A DNA stretch of 64,000 nucleotides from positions 62,001 through 126,000 of the forward strand of contig NZ_JARJHL010000011.1 of NCBI RefSeq assembly GCF_029309835.1, in the 5' to 3' direction. This document shows positions 20,901-29,600 of this stretch, in pieces (within the stretch, counting starts at the first letter, position 1; the number at the start of each line of letters is the position of its first letter). The position numbers were made by a program, and so were the translations under genes. The notes under the pieces are model-generated. The model had not been told where the DNA came from. It did not search any database and was given only the letters and a program-made list of their open reading frames with translations. The stretch is from Paracoccus sp. DMF-8 (GTDB taxonomy: Bacteria; Pseudomonadota; Alphaproteobacteria; Rhodobacterales; Rhodobacteraceae).

Positions 20901-21170
20901 ATGTCGATCACTGCCGAGGAAAAAGCTCGCGTCATGAGCGAATTCGCAACCAAGCAAGGCGACACCGGTTCGCCCGAGGTTCAGGTCGCGATTCTGTCCA
21001 GCCGCATCGCCACCCTGACCGAGCATTTCAAGACCCATAAAAAAGACAACCACTCGCGTCGTGGTCTGCTGATGATGGTCGCGCAGCGCCGCAAGCTGCT
21101 GGACTATCTGAAGCGCAAGGAAGAAGCGCGCTATACCGCGCTGATCGCGAAACTGGGTCTGCGCCGCTGA
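20901..21170 (+). CDS. rpsO: 30S ribosomal protein S15
   Basis: The 89-residue protein matches S15 throughout: [36 protein letters not shown] and [13 protein letters not shown], all recognisable rRNA-binding segments. It binds 16S rRNA helices 20-22 early in 30S assembly. The ribosome site AAAGGAGATCC lies 3 bp before the ATG. In many bacteria rpsO precedes pnp; here a terminator follows directly and no pnp is seen nearby. Confidence 0.98.
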   Translation: MSITAEEKARVMSEFATKQGDTGSPEVQVAILSSRIATLTEHFKTHKKDNHSRRGLLMMVAQRRKLLDYLKRKEEARYTALIAKLGLRR

Positions 21171-21194
21171 TCCGTTCGCCGATTTCGGACGACG

Positions 21195-21226
21195 CGCCCG
21201 TGGCTTATGCTGCGGGCGTTTTCTTT
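21195..21226 (+). terminator. Rho-independent terminator after rpsO
   Basis: CGCCCG at 21195-21200 pairs with CGGGCG at 21213-21218 and is followed by TTTTCTTTT. It lies 24 bp after the rpsO stop. Confidence 0.75.
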
Positions 21227-21248
21227 TGTCGGACAGGGTAGGGGCGGC

Positions 21249-22043
21249 ATGGCGGCACTGGCGTTTTCGGCAGATCTGGGGCTGCTCTGGCCCGGTCTTG
21301 CACCTGACAGGGCGATTTCACGCGCGGCGGCGGCAGGGTTCACCGCGATCGAACTGCATTGGCCCGATGCAGGGGACATTCCCGCGATCCGCGCCGCGCT
21401 GGACCGGACCGGCCTGCCGCTGCTGGGGCTGAACACGGCGCGCGGCGATGTCGCAGCGGGCGAATTCGGTCTGTCGGCGCTGCCCGGCCGGTCGGATCAG
21501 GCGCGCGCGGCAATCGAGGACGCACTGGCCAAGGCCCGCGCCCTGAACGCCCGCGCCGTCCATGTCATGGCAGGCAAGGCGCAGGGCGATGCCGCGCAGG
21601 CGGGTTTTGTCGCGGCGCTGCGCCATGCCAGCGATCTGGCCGCGCCCCACGGCATCACCGTTTTGATCGAGCCGCTGAACCACAGGGATGTTCCCGGCTA
21701 TTTCCTGACCGACCCGGCCCATGCGGCGGCGATCATTGCCGAAACCGGGCGCGACAATATCCGGGTCATGCTGGACTGCTATCACATGGGGATGAACGGG
21801 CTGGACCCTTTGGCGGTGCAGGCCGCATTGGGCGATCTGGTCGGCCATGTCCAGTTCGCCGCCGTTCCCGACCGAACCGAGCCTGACCACGGCCGGATCG
21901 ACTATGCCGACCTGCTGCCCCGGATGGCGCAGGCCGGCTATCGCGGCTGGTTCGGCGCCGAATATCGCCCGTGCGGCGATACCGCTGCGGGGCTGGGCTG
22001 GATGAAGGGCTTTGCTGCGGGGCGAGCCGGGTCGAACGGCTGA
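21249..22043 (+). CDS. hyi: Hydroxypyruvate isomerase family protein
   Basis: The 264-residue TIM-barrel protein of the xylose isomerase-like superfamily probably interconverts hydroxypyruvate and tartronate semialdehyde. Metal ligands appear in VLIEPLNHRDVPGYFL (Glu near 142), MLDCYHMGMNG (Asp/His near 176), GHVQFAAVPDRTEPD and FGAEYRPCGD (Glu near 240). Size and order match the Hyi family. I use ATG 21249, which gives the usual N-terminus and follows GGTAGGGGC; the frame opens further upstream at 21207, overlapping the rpsO terminator. No glyoxylate carboligase partner is present nearby, so the physiological substrate could differ. Confidence 0.85.
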   Translation: MAALAFSADLGLLWPGLAPDRAISRAAAAGFTAIELHWPDAGDIPAIRAALDRTGLPLLGLNTARGDVAAGEFGLSALPGRSDQARAAIEDALAKARALNARAVHVMAGKAQGDAAQAGFVAALRHASDLAAPHGITVLIEPLNHRDVPGYFLTDPAHAAAIIAETGRDNIRVMLDCYHMGMNGLDPLAVQAALGDLVGHVQFAAVPDRTEPDHGRIDYADLLPRMAQAGYRGWFGAEYRPCGDTAAGLGWMKGFAAGRAGSNG

Positions 22044-22150
22044 CGCTGCCATCCGACCTCATCAGGTCCGGGTCGGGATATCACCTGCATCCCGCTGGCC
22101 GTCGAAGGCGGGCGTCCGGCTATTCCGGCACCCCTCCGCTGTCGGATCCG

Positions 22151-22267
22151 ATGGTCAAGGGTTCCGGCAGCGTCAGGATCAACGGTCGCGGGGTGATGCG
22201 TATCGGCGATCAAACCGCGCATGGCGGCCGAATTGTGGCCGGGATTCCCACGCTTATATCCGATTGA
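22151..22267 (+). pseudogene. PAAR-domain fragment (T6SS spike or polymorphic toxin N-terminus)
   Basis: A 38-codon stretch reads GSGSVRINGRGVMRIGDQTAHGGRIVAGIPTLI, the GSxxVxINGxxxxRxGD-x3-HGG-x-I-x-G pattern of PAAR-repeat proteins that cap type VI secretion spikes and carry toxins. It ends at TGA 22265, where longer PAAR-toxins would continue. The same frame is open upstream to about 22050 but has no clear start. It lies 1 kb from an Imm52-like immunity gene, which supports a former PAAR-toxin/immunity locus. It could also be a complete short PAAR protein with a non-obvious start. Confidence 0.55.
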
Positions 22268-22443
22268 TTCCCCGTCAGCCCATTCGAACGTCTGAAGGAG
22301 CTTCAGGACCACATTCTCCGACGCGGGTTGGAGTGACCGGCACCGGCCGTCCTTGCAAAGACCCAGCTGAATCTGCTCAGGTTAAGGCGCTAATCCCCCT
22401 GTCCGACCCTTGACTGCAGCGGCAGCAACAATGCTGTCGTAAT

Positions 22444-23181
22444 CTATTGCCCCCAGCCCCCTCTATCGAGATCCATGCTCGTCGGGATTACCCCCAGGAT
22501 ATTAAGACGTATCTCGACCTCCTGCGCGCGCTCAATTCCCTCCTTTGAATAAGACGGATGGCCTTCAACGGCCTGCCAAAGCGTGGATTGCGGCACGATC
22601 AGAGTGCCGCCATTCATGGGCTGCACAATCTCGGCCTCAGGAACTTCTGCCGGCGCCAGAGAAAATGGCACCCAGCCCATCCAGCCGATTCCCTCACGGC
22701 TACGATCCAGGGGGTGTTGGTCCATGTAATAATGCATGGGCCCAAATCTGATATGGTGGGGGCGACGCCAGCGCGTGATGATATCGAGCAGATCCGCTCC
22801 GCTTTGCGCATCAATCTTTATGGCCGGGCGGCTTTTGTATATCTCTCCGGACAGCATTGTCGGCTGTTGGACGCCGGAATCAGAATCCCACCATGTATAG
22901 TCGAAATCGTAAAGACGTTCACTTGCCTCGTTCACCCAGATCTGATTCATCCCCTCCATGTTTCGATTTGCTTCGCGAAATTTTTCCAGGAACTCATCTT
23001 TCCGGGCCTGCAGACTGATCGGCCGCTCATGTTCGTTCCACTGAGCGGTCCATTCCACATTGAATGCGGGGATCTTTCTCATCCGGGCAAGCAGATCAAG
23101 AAAGCTATCCGCTTCCGTGTCGAAATTCGTTTGTAACTGCGGAAACTTGGCGACCAAAGTCAGATCCAATCGCTGTGTCAT
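22444..23181 (-). CDS. Imm52-like immunity protein of a polymorphic toxin system
   Basis: The 245-residue protein resembles the Imm52 family: acidic, Trp-rich, with WTAQWNEHERPISL, YDFDYTWWDSDSGVQ, a central RWRRPHHIRFG and MNGGTLIVPQSTLW. Imm52 proteins protect against nuclease-type (Tox-REase-5) toxins delivered by secretion systems; this is family knowledge recalled, not tested. No intact toxin is adjacent. Upstream only a ~24-codon gene tail remains before an insertion sequence. Downstream on the other strand is a PAAR fragment. Codon use is less GC-biased than in the core genes, as expected for horizontally acquired immunity genes. The gene itself is intact and may act as an orphan antitoxin. 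Confidence 0.65.
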   Translation of the reverse strand: MTQRLDLTLVAKFPQLQTNFDTEADSFLDLLARMRKIPAFNVEWTAQWNEHERPISLQARKDEFLEKFREANRNMEGMNQIWVNEASERLYDFDYTWWDSDSGVQQPTMLSGEIYKSRPAIKIDAQSGADLLDIITRWRRPHHIRFGPMHYYMDQHPLDRSREGIGWMGWVPFSLAPAEVPEAEIVQPMNGGTLIVPQSTLWQAVEGHPSYSKEGIERAQEVEIRLNILGVIPTSMDLDRGGWGQ

Positions 23182-23189
23182 CAGGAAAC

Positions 23190-23263
23190 CTATGCTGTGA
23201 AGGGGCGATATTCTCGTTCAATGCGCCACCAACCGGAGTTGAGGAATATCTGGTAGACGTAGG
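23190..23263 (-). pseudogene. 3' remnant of a gene cut by the insertion sequence (possible toxin tail)
   Basis: A minus-strand frame enters from the insertion sequence and ends at TAG 23190, 9 bp before the Imm52-like start. It encodes YVYQIFLNSGWWRIEREY-type sequence of about 24 residues. Its position directly upstream of an immunity gene is where the toxin gene should end. The rest of the gene is not found on the other side of the insertion. The toxin identity is inference from position only. Confidence 0.35.
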
Positions 23264-24316
23264 GGCGTTGTTGCAGAACTCTCTTCTCTGAGGGGTTCCC
23301 ATCGTGAATCCAGTGGGCTACGCCCCTGGGATGAGTAATCCTGAGCGCAGCCGCTACCGCAGGACGAACTGGACATCCTGCAAGGATGCCTTGAGGCGTC
23401 GGGGGTCGTTGCTGATCTGGCTGGACAAGGACATGGTGTGGCTGGCGCCCAGGGCTGGTCGTAATGGTCGGCCGCCGGTGTTCTCCGATGCCGCGATCCA
23501 GTTCTGCCTGATGGTGAAGGTCCTGTTCGGGCTTCCGCTTCGGCAAACAACCGGGATGGTGGCGAGCATCCTGTCGATGGCCGGGCTCGACTGGCCGGTT
23601 CCGGATTTTTCGACCCTGAGCTGCAGGCAGAGGAGCATCGAAGTGCAGATATCGAGCCGCCGTGCACCGGGGCCGCTGAACCTGCTGGTGGACAGCACGG
23701 GGATCAGGTTCCCCGGCGACGGGGAATGGCTGGCGCGCAAGCATGGCACCCGCCGCCGACGCCAGTATCGCAAGGTCCATCTGGCGATGGCCCCTGTCAC
23801 CGGTGACATCCGGGCGGTGGAATTCACCTCCAGCGACAAGGGCGATAGCCCCATTCTGCCTCACCTGCTCGACCAGATCCCACCTGATGAGCAGATTGGC
23901 ACCGTGACCGGGGACGGCGCCTTCGACACAAGACGCTGCCACACTGCGATCCTCGAACGCGGTGGCACGGCGGTCATACCCATACGCAAGAACGGACGAC
24001 GATGGCGGCAGGACTGCCCTGCCGCCGCTGTCCGCAACGAGATCCTCCGGGCAACCCAACGCCCGGGCAGGACCATATGGAGGCGCTGGTCGGGTATCAC
24101 GCCCGAAGCAGGATCGAAGCCAGGATGCGGTGTCTCAAGGCATTCGGTGAACGCATCGCATCCAGAGACCCGGACCGCCAAACCGCCGAGATCCATATCC
24201 GCGTCGCTCTGATGAACCGATCCAATGCCCTCGGCTCCGCCGAGATCGAACGCGTGGCATGAAACAAACGGGGAAAGGGGCACCGGCGCTAACACCCTGA
24301 CTTCTGCAACAACGCC
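23264..24316 (+). mobile_element. IS5-family insertion sequence, ~1.05 kb
   Basis: Perfect 15-bp inverted repeats GGCGTTGTTGCAGAA bound the element (23264-23278 and, reversed, 24302-24316). The size and single transposase gene fit the ~1050 bp branch of IS5. The flanks show no clear target duplication. The element separates the Imm52-like gene and its upstream gene tail from the mutasome cassette. It is a different subgroup from the element at 9328. Confidence 0.85.
23331..24262 (+). pseudogene. IS5-family transposase with one frameshift
   Basis: The frame runs from ATG 23331 with the IS5 N-terminal region (FSDAAIQFCLMVKVLFGLPLRQTTG), first catalytic Asp in LLVDSTGIRF, second in VTGDGAFDTRRCH. 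It then shifts near 24090-24096 (TCGGGTATCAC, where TCGGGTTATCAC or similar is expected). In the second frame it continues YHARSRIEARMRCLKAFGERI with the catalytic Glu and ends at TGA 24262. Only one base is missing, so the copy is young or the base call is wrong. Confidence 0.85.
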
Positions 24317-24655
24317 GTTGCGACGCTAAAGCGGTGCGGATGTTGTGATTTGGTCCTCTTCAATGCACATGCTTGGATTGCATCTACCGTGTTGGCGCAT
24401 CTTGATCTGCAACCACATTTTCAAAGAAATAAAATCCCATAGGCGAGCGGCGATGAAATTAGCCATTTGAAGCCGTTCAAGAGCACGCGAAACGCAAAGC
24501 GGAGCGCAATACCGAAGGGTGATCCGCGGGAACCCGCTGAGGAGCTTGTAACGTGCAGGCCATCCGCGCACCTGTCTGTGGCGCAGGTCAACCTTGCCTC
24601 TGATCTGGCGCCCTCGCGGCTTTCAAAAAGGCGTTTCATCGGCCTAATATGGGGC
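24317..24655. other. Intergenic region, 339 bp, upstream of the mutasome operon
   Basis: No protein-like gene is found; the longer open frames on both strands have no recognisable content. The first 150 bp are AT-rich. I searched by eye for the alphaproteobacterial LexA box (GTTC-N7-GTTC or GAAC-N7-GAAC) and did not find a clear copy, although imuA-imuB-dnaE2 operons are normally LexA-controlled. Confidence 0.4.
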
Positions 24656-25213
24656 ATGAATCTTCGACTTTCAGCTTTTCCCCTTCGCCCCGAGCGGGTG
24701 CATGAAGCCTGCGGGCCGATGGCAATCGGCTTTGCGGTGATCGCTGCGGCGCAGGCCGGTCATATCCTGTGGGTCCGCGACAGCTGGCGGCCCGAGATGA
24801 TCGCACCTAGCGGCCTGAGCCCCTGGCTGGATCCTGCGCGCATCACGATAGCCCTGACAGCGGATCAGACCGAAACCCTGGCAGTGGCCGAGGAAGGCCT
24901 GCGCGATGGTGCTGTCGATCTGGTCGTCCTGGAGCTGACGGCACCTGTCGGTCTCACCGCCGGACGCAGATTGCAACTGGCGGCGCAGGCCGGACACACC
25001 ACCGGGCTTTGCCTGATCCCCGAGGGCATGGGCAGTCCGGCGGCAGAGACGCGCTGGAGATGCGCTGCCATTTCCGACCCCGATCCGACCGAAGACTCGA
25101 CTCTTCAAAACTGGCAGCTTATCAAGAACAAATCGGGAACAATTGGGTCTTGGCATGTTCGATGGAGCCGCGCGGCGCGTCGTCTCACTGTGGTTTCCCG
25201 GGCTGGCGAGTGA
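24656..25213 (+). CDS. imuA: ImuA, SOS mutasome accessory protein
   Basis: The 185-residue protein has the alphaproteobacterial ImuA pattern: RPERVHEACGPMAIGFAV, GHILWVRDSWRPEM, DLVVLELTAPVGLTAGRRLQLAA and the C-terminal TRWRCAAIS...WQLIKNKSGTIGSWHV. ImuA is a RecA-like partner that helps recruit ImuB and DnaE2 to lesions. The frame is open upstream to 24467, but ATG 24656 gives the expected start. Its 3' end overlaps imuB by about 59 bp. Identification leans strongly on the imuB-dnaE2 context plus these motifs. Confidence 0.85.
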   Translation: MNLRLSAFPLRPERVHEACGPMAIGFAVIAAAQAGHILWVRDSWRPEMIAPSGLSPWLDPARITIALTADQTETLAVAEEGLRDGAVDLVVLELTAPVGLTAGRRLQLAAQAGHTTGLCLIPEGMGSPAAETRWRCAAISDPDPTEDSTLQNWQLIKNKSGTIGSWHVRWSRAARRLTVVSRAGE

Positions 25214-26630
25214 CCGGGCACTGCGGGCGCGTGCTGCCCTCGGGCCTTTTGCGCTGACGATCCATCAACACAACACCAACAGGATCCATTGTTTGAACGC
25301 GGCAGCTGAGCGGTTTGGTTTGCATGTGGGGATGGCCGTTTCGGATGCCCGTGCCTTTTGTCCCGACCTGCAAAGCCGGACCGCCGACCCTATGGCCGAC
25401 CGGCGCTTTCTGACCGGGCTGCGACGATGGGCGACGCGCTATTGCCCTTGGGTCGGGCTTGAGGGGAACGGTCTGGTTTTGGACATCACCGGCTCGGCCC
25501 ATCTGTTCGGTGGCGAGTCGGGGCTGATCGACAGCCTGCGTCACCGCCTGACCCGCGCCGGGCTGACGGTGCAGATCGGGCTGGGTGATACGCGCGGCGG
25601 CGCATGGGCGCTTGCGCATTATGGCGGTGGTATGGCGCAGCCGGGCCAGCCCTTGGCCGCGCTTGGCCCCTTGCCGGTCGCGGCGCTGAGGCTGGAGGCT
25701 GAAACCGTCACCGCGCTGCAACGGCTTGGGCTGCGCACGATCGCGCAGCTTGAGGCTACGGCCCGCGCGCCCTTGGCGCGGCGTTTCGGACCGGAGCTGC
25801 TTCGGCGGCTGGATCAGGCCCTGGGCAGAGAGCCAGAGCAGATCTCGCCGGACCCCGACCCGCCGCATTATGGCGTGCGGATCAGCCTGCCCGATCCCAT
25901 TGGGCTTGAGGCGGATGTCACGGCGGGAACCGCGCGCTTGCTGGAACGCCGTTGCAGCAAGCTGGCCGGACACGGCACAGGCGCGCGCGTGCTGGAATTG
26001 ACGCTGCGCCGGGTCGATCAACAGGCCGAACGGGTGGAACTGCGCCTTGCCCGCGCCATGCGCGACCCCGCGCGCATCCTGCCGCTGTTCGCCCGGTGCA
26101 TCGGCACGGTTGATTCGGGCTTCGGCATTGACCAGTTACGGCTGGAGGCAACACAGGTCGAGCCGTTGCCAACCGAACAGATCGGCACGGGCGATGCAGC
26201 CCGGGCGGACAGGCTGGACGATCTGATCACCCGCATCGGCACCCGCATCGGGATCGACAATATCCGCCGTTTTCACCCTGCCGACAGCCATATCCCCGAG
26301 CATGGCTTTACCCTTGTGCCTGCGGCCTGTTCCCGCCCCAAACCATTCTCGCCGCCCGCGCACCCCCGGCCGCTGATCCTGTTTCCGCCGGAACCGATCA
26401 CCGCCACCGGCCCGCATCCGCCGCAGAGGTTTCGGTGGCGGCGCATGCAAGTGGACATATTGCGCGCGACGGGGCCTGAACGGATCGCCCCTGAATGGTG
26501 GCGCGATGACCCGAACTGGCGCAGCGGCATCCGCGATTACTGGCGCATCGAAACCATGCAGGGTCGGCGGCTGTGGCTGTTTCATACGCCGCAAAACCCC
26601 GGTTGGTTCGTGCAGGGGGAATTCGCATGA
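25155..26630 (+). CDS. imuB: ImuB, Y-family polymerase-like mutasome hub protein
   Basis: The 491-residue protein has the Y-family polymerase fold: RIHCLNAAAERFGLHVGM, GLVLDITGSAHLFGGE near residues 110-125, the fingers/thumb helix-hairpin QRLGLRTIAQLE, and a little-finger region with LELTLRRVDQQAERVEL. As in known ImuB proteins, the N-terminal catalytic acidic motif (DxDxF) is replaced (VVSLWFPGL), so it acts as a scaffold linking DnaE2 to the sliding clamp. ATG 25155 is chosen; TTG 25143 is the alternative. It overlaps imuA at its start and dnaE2 by ATGA at its end. Confidence 0.9.
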   Translation: MFDGAARRVVSLWFPGLASDRALRARAALGPFALTIHQHNTNRIHCLNAAAERFGLHVGMAVSDARAFCPDLQSRTADPMADRRFLTGLRRWATRYCPWVGLEGNGLVLDITGSAHLFGGESGLIDSLRHRLTRAGLTVQIGLGDTRGGAWALAHYGGGMAQPGQPLAALGPLPVAALRLEAETVTALQRLGLRTIAQLEATARAPLARRFGPELLRRLDQALGREPEQISPDPDPPHYGVRISLPDPIGLEADVTAGTARLLERRCSKLAGHGTGARVLELTLRRVDQQAERVELRLARAMRDPARILPLFARCIGTVDSGFGIDQLRLEATQVEPLPTEQIGTGDAARADRLDDLITRIGTRIGIDNIRRFHPADSHIPEHGFTLVPAACSRPKPFSPPAHPRPLILFPPEPITATGPHPPQRFRWRRMQVDILRATGPERIAPEWWRDDPNWRSGIRDYWRIETMQGRRLWLFHTPQNPGWFVQGEFA

Positions 26631-29600
26631 TGCAGCCTGATACCCCCACCCCCGATTATGCCGAACTTTGCGTCACCTCGAATTTTACCTTTCTGACCGG
26701 GGCCTCGCACCCCGAGGAATATGTTGCGCGGGCCGCCGAACTGGGGCTGGCCGCCATCGCCATTACCGACCGCAATTCTCTGGCCGGGGTGGTGCGGGCC
26801 TATAGCGCGCTGCGCGAATTGCAGCGTGCGGTGGATGAAGCATTGCCGATCCGGTCGCAGCACCGGACGGATACATGCTCGCGGCAGGAAATCGGCACGC
26901 CCGAGGATCTCCCCCGCCCGGCTGCGGCCAGTCTGCCCCGGCTGATCATTGGCTGCCGTCTGGTGCTGTCAGACAGCGCGGTGGAGTGGCTGGCGCTGCC
27001 GGGCGACCTTGCCGCATATCAGCGCCTGACCCGGCTTCTGACCCTTGGCAAACGGCGCGCGGGTAAGGGCGAATGCCGGCTTACCCTGCAAGATCTGCTG
27101 CAAGGCGGCGCAGGTCTGATCCTGATTGCACTGCCGCAGGGCATGGCCGGGGCACAGGATATTCAAAAGGTGGTCCGGCACTTTCCCGGCTTTGTCTATC
27201 TGGGGGCTGCGCCGCGCTATGACGGCTCGGATCAGGCATGGTTTGACATCTGTGCGCGCCACGCACGGGATTGCGGTGCGCCGATGGTCGCGGTGGGCGA
27301 TGTGCTGATGCACCGCGCGGCGCGGCGCCCGTTGGCGGATGTGCTGACCTGCCTGCGCGTCAGTTGCACCATCGACGATATCGGCACCCGCGCCTTGCCC
27401 AATGCCGAGCGCCGCCTGAAAGGCGCGCCCGATATGGCGCGGTTGTTTCGCCATCATCCCGATGCCCTGAGCCGCACGCTGGAAATCGCCGCCCGCTGCC
27501 GTTTCAGCCTGTCCGAACTGAAATACCAGTATCCTGATGAGGTCACCGAAGGCGGCGAAGCCCCGATGGACCGGCTGCGCCGCCTCGCGCAAGATGGCCT
27601 TGCCCGGCGCTATCCACAAGGTGCGTCGGCCCGCGCGCTTGGGCTGCTGGAAAAAGAGCTTGCCGTGGTCGAAGAGTTGAACTTCCCCGCCTATTTTCTG
27701 ACCGTCCACGATATCGTCCAATACGCCCGCAGTCAGGGGATCCTGTGTCAGGGGCGCGGGTCGGCGGCGAATTCGATCCTGTGCTATCTGCTGGGCATCA
27801 CCGATGTCTCGCCTGACACAATCGGCATGGTGTTCGAACGCTTCATCTCGCGCCATCGGGGCGAGCCGCCCGATATCGACGTCGATTTCGAACATGAACG
27901 CCGCGAAGAGGTGATCCAGTGGATCTATAGCAAATACGGTCGCCACCGCGCCGGGCTTTGCGCCACGGTGATCCATTTCCGGTCCCGCGCCGCGATCCGC
28001 GAGGTCGGCAAGGTGATGGGGCTTAGTCAGGATGTTACGGGGGGCCTCTCGGGGCAGATCTGGGGCCACTCAAGCGACGGCCCCGATCCTGTCCGTATCC
28101 GCGAACTGGGCCTGAACCCCGATGACCGTCGTCTGGCCCTGACCCTGCGCCTGATCCGCGAAATCATCGGCTTTCCACGCCATCTGTCGCAGCATGTCGG
28201 CGGCTTCGTCATCACCAAAGGCCGGCTGGACGAACTTTGCCCGATCGAAAACGCCGCAATGGAGGACCGCACCCTGATCGAATGGGACAAGGACGATATC
28301 GACGCGCTCGGCATCCTGAAGGTCGATGTGCTGGCGCTTGGCATGCTGACCTGTATCCGCAAGGCGTTCGACCTGCTGAAAACCCATGAAAATCAGCATT
28401 TCCGCCTTGATACCGTCCCGCCCGAGGATCCCGCGACCTACAGGATGTTGCAGGCTGCCGACGCTGTTGGGGTGTTTCAGGTCGAAAGCCGGGCGCAGAT
28501 GAATTTCCTGCCCCGCATGAAGCCGCGCGAATTCTATGATCTGGTAATCGAGGTCGCCATCGTCCGCCCCGGACCCATTCAGGGCGGCATGGTACAGCCC
28601 TATCTGCGCCGCAGGCAGGGCCTTGAACAGCCCGAACCCTTTGGCCCCGCGCTGGCAGAGGTCACCAAACGCACCCTCGGCGTGCCGCTGTTTCAGGAAC
28701 AGGCCTTGCAGATCGCGGTCGTCGGCGCGGGCTATACCGCAGAAGAGGCCGATCACCTGCGCCGCGCGCTGGCGTCGTTTCGGCGCATGGGCACGATTGG
28801 GGAACATCGCGACAAGTTCATCACCGGCATGCTGGCGCGCGGCTATTCCCCCGAAATCGCGGCCCGGTGTTTTTCCCAGATCGAGGGCTTTGCCGATTAC
28901 GGCTTTCCCGAAAGCCATGCGGCGGCCTTCGCGCTGCTGGTCTATGTTTCGGCCTGGCTGAAACGCCATCATCCGGCGGTCTTTGCCTGTGCGCTGCTGA
29001 ATGCGCAGCCGATGGGATTTTATGCCCCCGCCCAGATCGTGCGCGATGCGCGGGACCACCGGGTCGAGATCCGCCCGGTCTGCGTCAATGCAAGCCTGTG
29101 GGACAACAGCCTTGAGCGGCGGCATGATGGCACCCTGGCGCTGCGACTCGGCTTTCGCCAGATCAAGGGCTTCCGCCAGGACGATGCCGACTGGATCGCG
29201 GCGGCGCGGGGCAATGGCTACCCGGATCCGCAGGCGCTGTGGCTGCGCGCGGGCATAGCACCTGCCATTCTGGAACGCTTGGCCGAGGCGGATGCATTTT
29301 CGGGGATGCGCCTGACCCGGCGCGAGGCGCTTTGGCAGGTGCGCGCCATTCACGGGCAGGCGCCGCTGCCGCTCTTCAACGATCCGATCGACGGCGAGGC
29401 GATTGCCGAGCCACCCGCCGCCCTGCCCCCGATGCATATCGGCGAAGAGGTGGTCGAGGATTACGTCGCCACCCGCCTGACCCTGCGCGCCCACCCGATG
29501 GCCCTTTTGCGCCCGGACCTGCCGGGGCTGACCCCGCATGACGCGCTGCGCACCTCGCCCTTGCGCCGGACCACGGTCTGCGGTCTGGTCATCACCCGCC

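Noticed and set aside
22010-22130. Bacterial SRP RNA or other plus-strand ncRNA
   Set aside because: Several hairpins can be drawn, but the conserved SRP GGUCAGGUCCGGAAGGAAGC-type core is absent.
24326-24657. Two short minus-strand frames upstream of imuA
   Set aside because: No family resemblance, no ribosome site, and they do not continue the gene tail found on the other side of the IS.
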